A stretch of 64,000 bases of DNA. Origin: Palaemon carinicauda. Its lineage: Eukaryota; Arthropoda; Malacostraca; Decapoda; Palaemonidae. Below are positions 8,942 to 20,000 of the stretch, piece by piece (positions within the stretch are counted from its first letter, which is position 1; each line of letters begins with the position of its first letter). The notes under the pieces were generated by a model. The model was not told the origin of the DNA. It searched no databases and was given only the letters and a program-made list of their open reading frames with translations. The translations under genes and the position numbers were made by a program. The stretch covers positions 41,531,930 to 41,595,929 of the forward strand of contig NC_090726.1 in the NCBI RefSeq assembly GCF_036898095.1. The letters are read 5' to 3'.

Positions 8942-9822
8942 ACTTGACTGTGAATCTCCATCCCTAAATACAGAATAGTTTGGGATGGAACCAGCTGTGA
9001 CTTTTCCAAGTTGACTAGGAGTCCCAATTCCTTGGTCAGATCTAGAGTCCAATTGAGATCCTTCAGACAGCGATGACTGGAAGAGGCTCTGAGAAGCCAG
9101 TCGTCCAAATAAAGGGAGGCTCGGATGTCCGATAAATGGAGGAATTTTGCCACATTCCTCATAAGCCTCGTAAACACGAGAGGAGCTGTGCTTAGGCCAA
9201 AGCACAGGGCCCGAAACTGGTACACCACATCGTCGAAGACGAATCTCAGAAAAGGTTGGGAGTCTGAGTGAATGGGGATGTGGAAGTAAGCGTCCCTTAG
9301 GTCTAGAGAGACCATCCAGTCTCCCTTTCTGACCGCTGCTAGGACTGACTTTGTGGTCTCCATGGTAAACTTCGTCTTTGTGACAAAGACATTCAGAGCA
9401 CTGACGTCTAGCACCGGTCTCCAACCTCCTGTCTTCTTTGATACTAGGAAGAGACGGTTGTAAAACCCCGGTGATTGAAGGTCCGAGACTTTGACCACCG
9501 CTCCCTTCTCTAGCAAAAGAGACACTTCCAGTTTCAGGGCTTGTCTCTTTTCTTCCTCTCGGTACCTGGGAGAGAGATCGATGGGGGACGTCGCTAGAGG
9601 AGGTCTGCGTACAAAAGGGATTTTGTACCCCTCTCTGAGCAACCTCACAGATTGTTGATCTGCGCCTCTCTTCTCCCAGGCTTGCCAGAAGTTCTTGAGT
9701 CTGGCACCTACTGCTGTCTGAAGTTGCGGGCAGTCAGACTCTGCCCTTAGAGGATTTGGATCCTTTCCTCTTTCCTCTCTTCCCTTCGGCACGAGCACCT
9801 CCCCTGCTGGAGGCTCTGCCAC
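8942..9822 (-). CDS. Copy B reverse transcriptase, N-terminal part of ORF2
   Basis: The frame starting at 9822 (MAEPPAGEVLVPKG) encodes the RT fingers and palm: [44 protein letters not shown], then the catalytic ASLYLDDWLL (Tyr codon 9109-9111) and LGLLVNLEKSQ. The frame is lost at ~8941, where an A-run has one base fewer than copy C, and it stops at 8911. The true pol start is uncertain because the frame overlaps the end of gag; it may be expressed by frameshift or reinitiation. Confidence 0.88.
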
Positions 9823-12175
9823 GAAAGGGTGGGATAAACCTGGATGCTGGAGTGTCTATCCTAGGTCTAGCAGACAAGGCAGGCAAAGGGGGAGCTTTGC
9901 GAGCCGAGGACGCAACTAAATCGTGGGTGTCCTTCTGCACTAAAGACAAGGCAATTTCCTTAACCAAGACTTCAGGAAACAAGCACTTAGACAAGGGCGC
10001 AAAGAGTAGCTCAGATCTTTGGCATGGCGTCACTCCTGCTGACAGAAAAGAGCACAGAGACTCTCGTTTCTTAAGGACTCCGGACGTGAATGAAGCGGCA
10101 AGCTCGTTGGACCCATCGCGGACGGCCTTGTCCATGCAGGACATAATGAGTAAGGAAACATCCCTATCGGCAGATGAGATTTTCCTACTCAGGGCTCCCA
10201 AACACCAGTCCAGGAAGTTAAAAACTTCAAACGCCCTAAATATGCCTTTAAGAAGGTGGTCCAGGTCCGAGGGTGACCAACTAATCTTCGAGCGTCTCAT
10301 GGCAAGGCGGCGGGGAGAGTCTACAAGACTTGAGAAGTCGCCCTGGGCAGAGGCAGGAACTCCTAAGCCGAGAACTTCTCCCGTGGCATACCAGACGCTC
10401 GATCTAGACGAGAGTTTAGATGGGGGGAAGGCAAATGCTGTCTTCCCTAAACTCCTCTTGGTCTCTAACCAATCGCCTAACAGCCGTAAAGCTCTCTTGG
10501 ATGAGCGAGAGAGAACGAGTTTCGTAAAGGCAGGCATGGTAGCAGGAACGCCTAAGACAAACTCGGACGGCGGCGAACGAGGAGCCACAGAAATAAAGTG
10601 ATCAGGGAACAACTCTTTAAAAACAACCATGACTTTTCTAAAGTCCAAGGATGGTTGAACTGCTTTAGGCTCATCTAATTCTGAAGGCTGATCCTCAGGC
10701 TGTGGTTCAGCAACGTCCTCATCTGACAGTTCCTCATCCAATAACTGATGAGAAAACGGCAAAGGTGTAGGCAACGTTTGACTCGCAGAGTCCGGTCGCA
10801 CTGGTGCATACGTGACGGAGCAGGACGCAGCGTCCTGGAACTGCTGAACAGTCTGGGAACTGTCAACAACAACAGGTGCGCGAGGACGCACAGCGTCCAC
10901 CCGAGACTGTTTAGACCGTCTGGGTTGTGCAGTCAACACCATACCGGGTTGCGGAGGTTGACGCACCGCGTCAAAACAAGTCAACTCTGATGGTTGGTGA
11001 ACGTCCTGAACGTCACCATTCGCAGCAGTGCGTTGCCTAACGTCAACGTGCGGCTGGAAATCCACACTGGGTCGCATCGGTGGAGGTACAACCCCAACTC
11101 GTTGACGCGAGAAAGCTACATCCACGTCAACAGGACGCACAACAGAACGCTTGGATGGCTGATGGCCAGTAGGTTCAACGGAAACCTTCTCAGCGTTGTA
11201 GTCCTCCATCAAGGATGCAAGCTTAGACTGCATGTCTTGCAGTAACACCCATTTAGGGTCTACGGAAGCAGGTGCGGTAACAGACGGGGTTAGCGAATGA
11301 GACGGCACAACTTTGCCTCTCTTAGGCGGCGAGCAGTCATCAGATGACGGCAACGGGTCCGAACTGTCCCAGTGGCTACATCCGGGACGTTGGACTTGTC
11401 CTGAAGGGACCGGCTTACGTTTTAAAGATCTAGAGACCTTGGTCCAAGGTTTCTTACGTGAAACACCTTCGGACGACGAGGTAAAAATGGGCTCTCTCGT
11501 CTTATGGTAGGGGCGATCTTGACGAGATACGCCTGATACCAAAGAGGGAACGTCTGTTCGCTGATCAAGGCCTCTCGAACCCATAAGTCGTACGACATTG
11601 CTTCTCCCCTGGGCTTGGGAGCTTGCAAGAGGTCCCGGACTAGGTGGACGACAGGCACGAACAGACGAACCCTCGGTCGCAACACTGTTCACAACACTTT
11701 GCGTAACACTAGGCACTTTGACACTTTCCGCCGTGGCACTTTGGCACTTGAGTTCCTTCACGTCCGCCATGAGTTGATTCCGGTCACTTGCTAAAGCCTC
11801 AACTCTCTCCCCCAAGGCATGAATAGCACGCATCATGTCTTGCATAGACGGTTCCTGAGTGCTAGGAGGGGGGTTAGGAACAACCACTACAGGGGAAGGA
11901 TTAGGTTCAGGGGCATGTGGAGAGGAAAAATCTACAGACCTAGAAGAACTTCTCCTTACCCTATCTCTCTCTAGTCTGCGTGTATATTTATCAAATTCGA
12001 TCCAATCGAATTCCGAAAGGCCCACGCATTCCTCACACCGATCTCCCAATTGACAGGTTTTACCCCGACAATTGGAACAAACAGTGTGAGGGTCGAGAGA
12101 AGCCTTTGGAAGACGCCTATTACAGTCCCTAGCATTACACTTTTGAAACTTGGGAACTTGAGAAGGGTCAGCCAT
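9734..12175 (-). CDS. Copy B gag-like ORF1 (813 aa)
   Basis: Begins [18 protein letters not shown]. Seven cysteines at residues 13, 18, 33, 36, 41, 47 and 50 (CxxxxC...CxxCxxxxCxxxxxCxxC) form a compact putative zinc-binding module at the N-terminus. The middle is Pro/Ser/Gln-rich and low complexity. The last ~250 residues are better conserved with copy C (around [43 protein letters not shown]), and the extreme C-terminus is basic (KRGKRKGSKSSKGRV). Presumed structural protein packaging the RNA. It ends 88 bp inside the pol ORF in another frame. Not a retroviral Gag with CCHC knuckles; function is by position in DIRS elements. Confidence 0.85.
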   Translation of the reverse strand: MADPSQVPKFQKCNARDCNRRLPKASLDPHTVCSNCRGKTCQLGDRCEECVGLSEFDWIEFDKYTRRLERDRVRRSSSRSVDFSSPHAPEPNPSPVVVVPNPPPSTQEPSMQDMMRAIHALGERVEALASDRNQLMADVKELKCQSATAESVKVPSVTQSVVNSVATEGSSVRACRPPSPGPLASSQAQGRSNVVRLMGSRGLDQRTDVPSLVSGVSRQDRPYHKTREPIFTSSSEGVSRKKPWTKVSRSLKRKPVPSGQVQRPGCSHWDSSDPLPSSDDCSPPKRGKVVPSHSLTPSVTAPASVDPKWVLLQDMQSKLASLMEDYNAEKVSVEPTGHQPSKRSVVRPVDVDVAFSRQRVGVVPPPMRPSVDFQPHVDVRQRTAANGDVQDVHQPSELTCFDAVRQPPQPGMVLTAQPRRSKQSRVDAVRPRAPVVVDSSQTVQQFQDAASCSVTYAPVRPDSASQTLPTPLPFSHQLLDEELSDEDVAEPQPEDQPSELDEPKAVQPSLDFRKVMVVFKELFPDHFISVAPRSPPSEFVLGVPATMPAFTKLVLSRSSKRALRLLGDWLETKRSLGKTAFAFPPSKLSSRSSVWYATGEVLGLGVPASAQGDFSSLVDSPRRLAMRRSKISWSPSDLDHLLKGIFRAFEVFNFLDWCLGALSRKISSADRDVSLLIMSCMDKAVRDGSNELAASFTSGVLKKRESLCSFLSAGVTPCQRSELLFAPLSKCLFPEVLVKEIALSLVQKDTHDLVASSARKAPPLPALSARPRIDTPASRFIPPFRGRASSRGGARAEGKRGKRKGSKSSKGRV

Positions 12176-12380
12176 TTTGAATTAGTCAAGGGAAAATTCC
12201 AAAAAACGATCTAAGTCATCAACAATTAATCCGATTCAAAAAAAGAGTTCAAGGATTTATTTGAAGAAAAACACCTGTACTGCGAAAGCTCAAACCAAAT
12301 TAAAGTACTTCACCAAATATGATGGGAAAAACTCCAGGTTCTACAGCGAGTAAAAGTACGTCTTGTCGACACGTCGACAG

Positions 12381-12535
12381 AGAAGAAATTGAAGGTTTTG
12401 TTTACATCCGAGAGTGGTATCTGGCCGACAGTTGGCGCTGGTGGGCACACCCGCAACCTGCATAGCGATCGCTCGCGAGTTTTTTATGTATGTGTCTGTC
12501 GAGCAACAGAGTTGCAGCTATTATATATTCACCGG
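12381..12535. repeat. Copy B 5' inverted terminal repeat
   Basis: 155 bp, an exact reverse complement of 6082-6236 by direct reading. Outside it the 5' terminus runs CTAAGTTAAATATTTAAAAA to ~12552, whose complement is found in the ICR. Confidence 0.97.
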
Positions 12536-12552
12536 CTAAGTTAAATATTTAA

Positions 12553-13828
12553 AAAAACCTTTTAAAATTAGATCATGAAAAAAAAAAAAAGTTATAGGAA
12601 ACAGGATCTTTTAGCAAATTATGGACTGTCCTGATATGTCAGCCTTTTCTCAAATGGCTAACACAATAATAGAAGGAAGCCAAAATAAAATTAAATATGA
12701 AATTTACTGTACATCAGTTGCAGTATCTAACAATAAAGTAAAATGTGACGAAATTGGTACTTAGTAAGAACTAATAATGAGAGAAGGTATGCAACTGTAG
12801 CCTAGATTTCCTCTTCTGTTTCAAGAATGTTCTGAAAGACCTAATAGATTAATGTAAGAAAAAAAATTTATGCAATACAGTATACACAAAACACTTGGAT
12901 GGATTCATTAAAAACAGCAGTGAAAACATAAAGTCCTTTCAACCTTGTTGACGGGAATATAAATTGTATGCATCTTGTTCACTCATTAAAATCATGAAAA
13001 ACATAACAATAAACACTTGAAATGGAATGATACAAAAAATTATAACCAAATAAGGGGAAAAGCCATTGTAAAAAACATTTATGAGGATAGGCCAAAACAT
13101 AAAAAGTGATGATCATAATTTCAGAGCAAAAATATTGCACTTTGCAATTAGCAATGACTCAATTAAGTGAATTGCAACAGGCTTAGCTCAAATCATATCA
13201 GTAATCCCCTTAACATTCTCCGAGGATTAAAATGATGGACAGTATTCACTTAGGTACAATATAGGTAGATACAAAACCATGCATAACCAAAAGGTATGTT
13301 TATATGGTGGTAATACCAGCTGTATCATTCTAAATGACTTATTAAAAAGTACTATAACACAGAACCAACTAGAGAAGCACTCTAGAAGACAGACCTCCAT
13401 TGCAGCAGCTTATTTCTTGACCTTGACCTTTGACCTTAACATGTATTAAATGGTGTGGATTTTCACACTCTAAAATATGAAACAAGTTTGAAGTCTCTGT
13501 GACAAATATGTCCAAATTTATGGCTGATTATGTAAATTGGACATTTTCATTGACTGTGACCTTGACCTTCCAAAATTTAACCATTTCCACTTTTTTACAT
13601 AAGTTAATCTATATTAGTTTCATTACTCTACCATTAAAATTGTAGCCAGGAAGCTGTTCACAAACAAAAAACAAACACACACACACACAAACAGGGGCAA
13701 AAACATAACCTAATTCCAACTTCATTGGTGTAGGTATTTAGGGTCAAATTTCATATTTTTACAAAAAAGTATAAAGCAGATATAGCTAACAATTAAATTT
13801 CCATATAAGCTGTAATTCTATTTCTTAC
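12553..13828. other. AT-rich region between DIRS copy B and Reps exon 9
   Basis: No coding exon found. A stretch at ~13410-13740 with repeated GACCTTGACCTT-type words and a short (CA)n tract resembles a dispersed repeat common in marine invertebrates; this is recognition from memory only. It is presumably part of Reps intron 9. Confidence 0.45.
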
Positions 13829-14093
13829 CCGCTGGTTTTCTAGGCAAAGGTCGTTGTATAGATTTGATGTCTTGACTTTCGGGCGTCTTTTTAGGACTGG
13901 GCTGTAAGGGTGGTGAGGTTGTAGAAGCTGTAGTTGGTGGAAGATCATTTGAAGTTGCAGCCATGGCAGAAAGGTTGTTGGGTGTTCCAGTGTTGTCTGG
14001 GCTAAACGATGTTGGACCCTCATTGTCGGGGACATCTAGCCTCTTGGATTCTGGTGTCAGGCGAAGTGCTTTGGGATGGAGAATCTTTGGATC
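13829..14093 (-). CDS. Reps: Reps exon 9: Pro/Ser-rich tail, last exon visible
   Basis: 265 nt, acceptor TTATTCAG, donor GTAAGA, ending in phase 1, so at least one more exon must follow. It encodes [20 protein letters not shown] (compare REPS1 IVHPVPIRMTPS), then a Ser/Thr/Pro-rich stretch ending [12 protein letters not shown], the start of the proline-rich SH3-ligand type region. No continuation was found between 12553 and 13828. Confidence 0.83.
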
Positions 14094-17000
14094 CTGAATA
14101 AGAAATGCAGAAGGTCATTAAAAGTGAATGTAAACAAAATACAGAATGCACTCAACTTCTAGAAAATGGATTCTTGCAGTGGTTAAAAAAATCAATCTGA
14201 GGATGTTCTAATCACCTAACAATGGCATACTATTGTACAGCATAATGATTAAGGGAATTCTTGTGCAGGGCTTCTTATACTGTAAATGCATTAATTCATA
14301 AAACATATTGCCTTTAATATTTTGTAAATAGCATATAGCTAGCAGTTTTAAACCGCATAGCATGGAATTAAAACAAAAAAGGAGAGGGGTATTGAATTGG
14401 GCAGATTTTCAAATATTTTAAGTACAGATTTTCAAATATTTTAAGTAGAAATACTGTTACTTATAACTTTGATGACTAAACATTTACAGTTCACTTAAGG
14501 ATACAATACTTCTAAATAAGGGAGTTCTGGAAAAGGGTTTCACATCTGAAGAACAACTTATTCCTCATACTAAAGTGTACAATGCTTTCAAATAATACAA
14601 AAATAATCTTCAAAACAGATACTAATGAGTTCTCAACCTAAGCACTTTGTTCTTTATATAATACCTCAGTATAGCTACCAATAAATGGAGGGATGTATTA
14701 GAGGAATTTCAGAGATACAAACGCCAACACTGCAATAGCAATGATCCAGAATATTAAATACAACTAAATTTTTGAAATTTCTAATCTGAGCACCATCCCA
14801 AAAGAGTAAAAAGCAGTTTCAAATGTCTCTACTAGTATTTTATATTAAAATTGTATCATCCTAAAACATTTAGATTATTCAATGATTTTCATCTTTTTTG
14901 TTTCCTAACCCAGTTGAAACAAATACTGCCTACCATGCAATGGAGAAAACGTACATGTCGGTAGCTTCATACACAATAGTAACTGGGTTAATATTTCACT
15001 AGACTTCCCAAACTAAAGCATGTAAATTATCTTTCCAATATTGTAACAGGAAATACCAATGAAAAAGTAGAGCCGAAATGATAAGAGAACAAGAAAAGAC
15101 ATAGGGATGAAGAACCACCCTAGCATCAGATAGGTAACTATCAAGGAAATTATTGATGCATGCAGATCTGGTCTTTGGACTAGTGGACTTAAGACCAGGT
15201 TATAGTTTAAACTGTATTTAAACGCTTGATTTTAACCAACCAAAAGTATTCACAACACCTTGTCCATCTCTTGAATTTAGAGTAAATGAAGAAGAATGGT
15301 AGCGTAAAAAGCAATGTACCTGCTGTAGCATTTCAAAAGACAAGCCAAGAACAAGGTAAATAATAATTGCCCATTTCGTTTTTAAACACAGTATATCCAT
15401 GACGATCTAGCGCATTAGGGCAAAACAGCCTTACCAGATTTTCTGAATGTATGTTAGGCTAATAGATACTGATTTTTATTGAAAAAAAAACTTAAAGCCT
15501 AGCAAATATCTATGCAAAAGCCTAAGCCAAATACTATGAGTCGTAGCGTAAGGAAATTGTACATAGCGACAAACTTACGTAGTGTATACTTGGCTATGAA
15601 ATAACCGTTAATTCAGCAACTGATTAAACATACGACTGATGGAAGACTATAAAAAATTCAAGTCAAACAACCAACCATTACATGATTGCAAACAAACACT
15701 ACAGTTTTTTTTGATAAATTTTCACATTATCAAAGCTGTGTAAGTGGCACACAATTATCACATTTAACATAGCCGAGTACAAGTATGTCAAAAACAATAC
15801 GTCATATCTACAATAGATTATATTGTTAACAAATAATTAAAAAAAAACTGTTCTCTTTAACAACAACACCTGTTCAGAATGGCCCTGAATGCATGATAAT
15901 CCCAGTTTAGAATTGCCTCTTAGTGTGTGGTGTCAACACGATGGTGCTATTTGTTTACATTAAAAAACTAAAAATAAACTTGAATTTTACTATAAATGGC
16001 AATTTTGGAAAAAAATTAAAGTAATTTTTTAATGCTGTACTTTTTAATCAGTATTACACTGTTTCAGGGGTAATTTTATCCCTTTTACCCCCAGGCTATT
16101 TGGAAATTTCCAACCCTTAACCCCCAGGGGGTTATTTTTTTCCCAGCACATTTTGCAGTATATTTTTTTTAAATTGCTCTAACAGTCTTAATTTTTGTCA
16201 TAGAGAGGTCAGGTTGGTCTCATTCTCTTGGAAAATGCCTGAATTTTCTAAAAAAAAAAATTATCAAAAATATGGAAAAAAAAAAATTTTTATAGCATTT
16301 TTTTGCAAGGACGTACCGGTACGTCCATGGGGGTAAAGGGATGGCTTTTGTAAAACGTACCAGTGCATCCTTTGGGGGTAAAAGGGTTATCTTATATGGC
16401 TGAGCTGGTGAAAAGACTAACCTTTCACTTGTGTCATATCCTATTTAGTTTATATTGTACAGGGTATTTATATGTATCTAAAAAATTACACAATTTCTAC
16501 TTTTACTTAATGTAAATAACAATGTTTTTATGTAAGTCTACCGCCAGTACTTACTATTTCAATCATATAACAGAACCTTATATTAAGTTACTTCAACACT
16601 TTTTCGTACCCAAAATTTCCACTGATATTTTATTAAGAAGAATTCTTATAATCTAAATGTAGGGTGATCTAAACAAAATGCTGCCATATCTGCAAAGGTT
16701 TAGTGTAAATCTGATACCAAAATAACAACACCAAACCACTAGAGTTTATAACATTAATTTATTCATATCTTAATATGACTAAAAAAATCAAATGATTTGC
16801 AATTTAATCATTAGCGTTAAGGCGCAATTGAAATAAATTCCACAAATTGATTGATTAGAATATGGCACAGCGCTTGGGTAGAAGCCAATTAGCACTTACA
16901 TAAAAGAGGTTGTAAATATGGAAGAAGGGCGTGGAAACAGAGGTAAAATAAAGCACTGAAAAATGGTGCAGCTAGGTGCCTAAGGGACTTTATATAATGC

Positions 17001-20000
17001 ATACAAGGAACTACAAGAGCTTGATTGAGCATTTAAGAATTAACAAACAAATAAGACTATTTTTTATGCTATAGACTTATTAGATAAAGTAGTTTAACTA
17101 GACAGTGAATATTTTCTCATCTCTCACAGGGCTATCTAATTTGAAAGGGAAGTAAGAGTACAAAGCGACTGAGAAAAAACCCAACAAGGTTATTGAATGA
17201 ACATGTGTTGCTACCTAGAAATCCCAAACAGACAAATATAATACTCAATTTGGGAGCAGGGATTTCCAAAACGCCTGACATTTTCAAAAACACAAAATAA
17301 CACAGAGCTACGAAAAACACGTCCGAACATTCACGGGTGCTAACAAGGAATGATGGGAGGAGGATAGATGGTGGTGGTGGTGGTGGTGGGGGCAGTAGCT
17401 GTAGTGAATGACACCTTGTAGTAACGGGGGTTTTTGAGGAGGGATAAATCTAATTGGAAAGGGACCTCTGGTAGTGGCATCACTCGCCCCAGTTTTAATA
17501 CCGACACCCTTTAGGGTTAAGTGAGCTGGGTATATTCCTGGCAATCCATGCAACTTTTTTCTCTGGTATATTTAGCAGTATTTATACCTTTGAAATGGTG
17601 CTTTAAGGAGCATTTCACTGGGCGACACAGGTTCCTCGTCCAGAAATAGATTTTTCCTTCATCAAAATCCCTTTTTTATGCTATAGACTTATCCGATACA
17701 GTAGTTTAACTAGACTGAGTGAACATTTTCTCATCTGTCACAGGGCTATCTAATTTGAAGGGGAAGTAAGAGTCAAAATTTGCTTTAAGAATACTGATTA
17801 TTACCTCTGCCACGGAGGTTGTGTTTTCACCTCTGTTTGTTTATTTAATTTTTTTTTTCCCTTTCCAACCTAACTCAAAAAGTTAAGGATGAACTCTATT
17901 TCATATGCCAGAAATGGGCTAACTTACAAATGATTACATTTTGGCGGTAGTCTGGATCCAGGATTTTTATTATACGAAAGACTTGACAATCTTCATTTAC
18001 AGAGGTCTGAAATTTCTGATTACTCTTTTTTAACCCTTTTACCCCCAGGCTATTTGGAACTTTACAACCCTTAACCTCCAGGGGTTATTTTTTTTGTTCA
18101 AGCACATTTTGCAGTATATTTTTTTTAAATTGCTCTGACAGCCTTAACTTTAGTCATAGAGAGGTCAGGTTGGTCTCATTCTCTTGGAAAATGCCTGAAG
18201 TTTCTCAAAAAAAATTATCAAAAATATGCAAAAAATAATATAAATAGCCTTTTTTTGCAAGGACGTACCGGTACATCCATGGGGGTAAAGGGATGAGTTT
18301 TGTGAAACGTACTAGTACGTCCTTTAGGGGTAAAAGGGTTAATACGTTGGAAATAATATACTGGAAGTAATTTTATGCGTTCAAATACTATGTGGCTTTA
18401 TTCGCTTTTTATTTGGGGTTAAAATTGCTTTAAGAGTATTGTTTATTAAGATCAGATCAACATATGTTTAATAGGACTTTATTTGCTTTATTAACCTTAA
18501 CATATTTTCTTGTTTTAAAACACAGTACAGTGTCATAAGCAGAAGTGTACATAAATGAGAAAGACAGAAAGGGAATTAAACTAGTTGACCGAGCCAGCGG
18601 TAACTGAACATAGCAAAAATGCATAACAGATATCATTGAAAGGTGTTATGATAAGTCATTTTTTTTATTTTTATGTTGTCTATTATTACCAGTATAAAAT
18701 TTATTTTTCATAGAAGTACTAGATTCACATATTTACACGCAATTAACTAACATTTACCATAAAATCGCAATTAATCATAAAATTACAAAATTAAGATCAA
18801 GTGGAAGAATAAAACACAAATCTTAAGATTGTAGCTTAGAAATTGAAAAAAAAATTAAGTTCAATAATAATAAAATTTGTTTCTATACTCGCCTGATGCT
18901 CATATTGACTCTCTCAAAGCTTGCTTATATAGCCGTTTACCCCGACAATTTTTTTTTTACCCCCAACCTATTTGGAACTTTCCAACCCTTAACCCTCAGG
19001 CATTTTCTTTTTCAAGCACATTTTGCAATATAATTTTTCTAAATTGCTCAAACAGCCTTAATTTTTGTCATAGAGAGGTCAGGTTGGTCTCATTCTCTTG
19101 GAAAATGCCTGAATTTTCTCAAAAAATCATCAAAAATATGAAAAAACAAATTTTTATAGCATTTTTTTGCAAGGACGTACCGGTACGTCCATGGTGGTAA
19201 AGGGATGGCTTTTGTGAAACGTACCAGTACGTCCTTTGGGGGTAAAAGGGTTAAGATTGTAGCTTAGAAATAGAAAAAAAAAATTAAGTTCAATAATAAA
19301 ATTTGTTTCTATACTCGCCTGATGTTCATATTCTCTCTCTCAAAGCTTGCTTATATAGCCGATTACCCCGACAAAAAATATATATACTGTATACATTTTT
19401 TTTTTCAGTAGGCTTATGCCTCTAGTGTGCTATTAAGACAATCTAGCAACTAATATCAATAACCATGGTGTGGGTAGCATCTCTTCTATCAGGTCTATGG
19501 ATTCTGACCTTGATCTCCCCTGTTTCTGGATATAAGCTACTACAGTACAGCACTGTCGTATTGTCTGAAAACACTGCCACGATTACAATTGGTTCCTGAT
19601 TCCAAAGGACCTTGAGCATTGCTAGAAATTCAAGGCAATTGATATGAAGTTATTTCTTGCATAATCTATTTCCCCGACAGATGGATAAAATCTAAAGCTG
19701 ATACTCCTCCTTCCTGTGAAAAATACTTGAACAGAGATAGGCCTGGGATCCTTCTTTCCAAGGAAACAATCTGGGATGACCACAGACGAACGTCCACCAC
19801 CAACTCAGCCGTTGACGTTTGCTCTTCACCACTGGAATAAAGATTGTGTATGGATCGAATCTTCTGTCCCAATTCAGACCGAGATGGTATTGGAAAACTC
19901 TCGTCTCTAGGAGTCCTATCGGAAAATTTTTTTTAAAGGAGTCATGGTTATCAGAAGTGTTTGCCACATTCCAGCTGACATGGACTTCGTGTCCTCATTT

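Larger units (their letters stand above)
6060..12552 (-). mobile_element. DIRS retrotransposon copy B, nearly intact (6.5 kb)
   Basis: Complete DIRS architecture on the minus strand: 5' ITR (12381-12552), gag (12175-9734), RT/RNase H (9822-7676), tyrosine recombinase (8939-6777), internal complementary region (6282-6377) and 3' ITR (6060-6236). No flanking target duplication is evident, as expected for recombinase-mediated integration. The main lesion is a single missing base in RT near 8941. The extreme 3' end appears ~20 bp shorter than its own ICR predicts, at the junction with A2. DIRS elements integrate a circular or circle-like cDNA with their own tyrosine recombinase instead of an integrase. 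Confidence 0.92.

Noticed and set aside
9756..10601. 281-codon plus-strand ORF (and the similar 36902-37534)
   Set aside because: Antisense shadow of the conserved gag C-terminus; no homology.
1..12552. LTR retrotransposon interpretation
   Set aside because: Terminal repeats are inverted, there is an ICR, and a tyrosine recombinase replaces the integrase.
17308..17553. His-rich minus-strand ORF as an extra Reps exon
   Set aside because: Low-complexity (CCA)n translation, no fitting splice sites, and exons 8 and 9 already join in phase.
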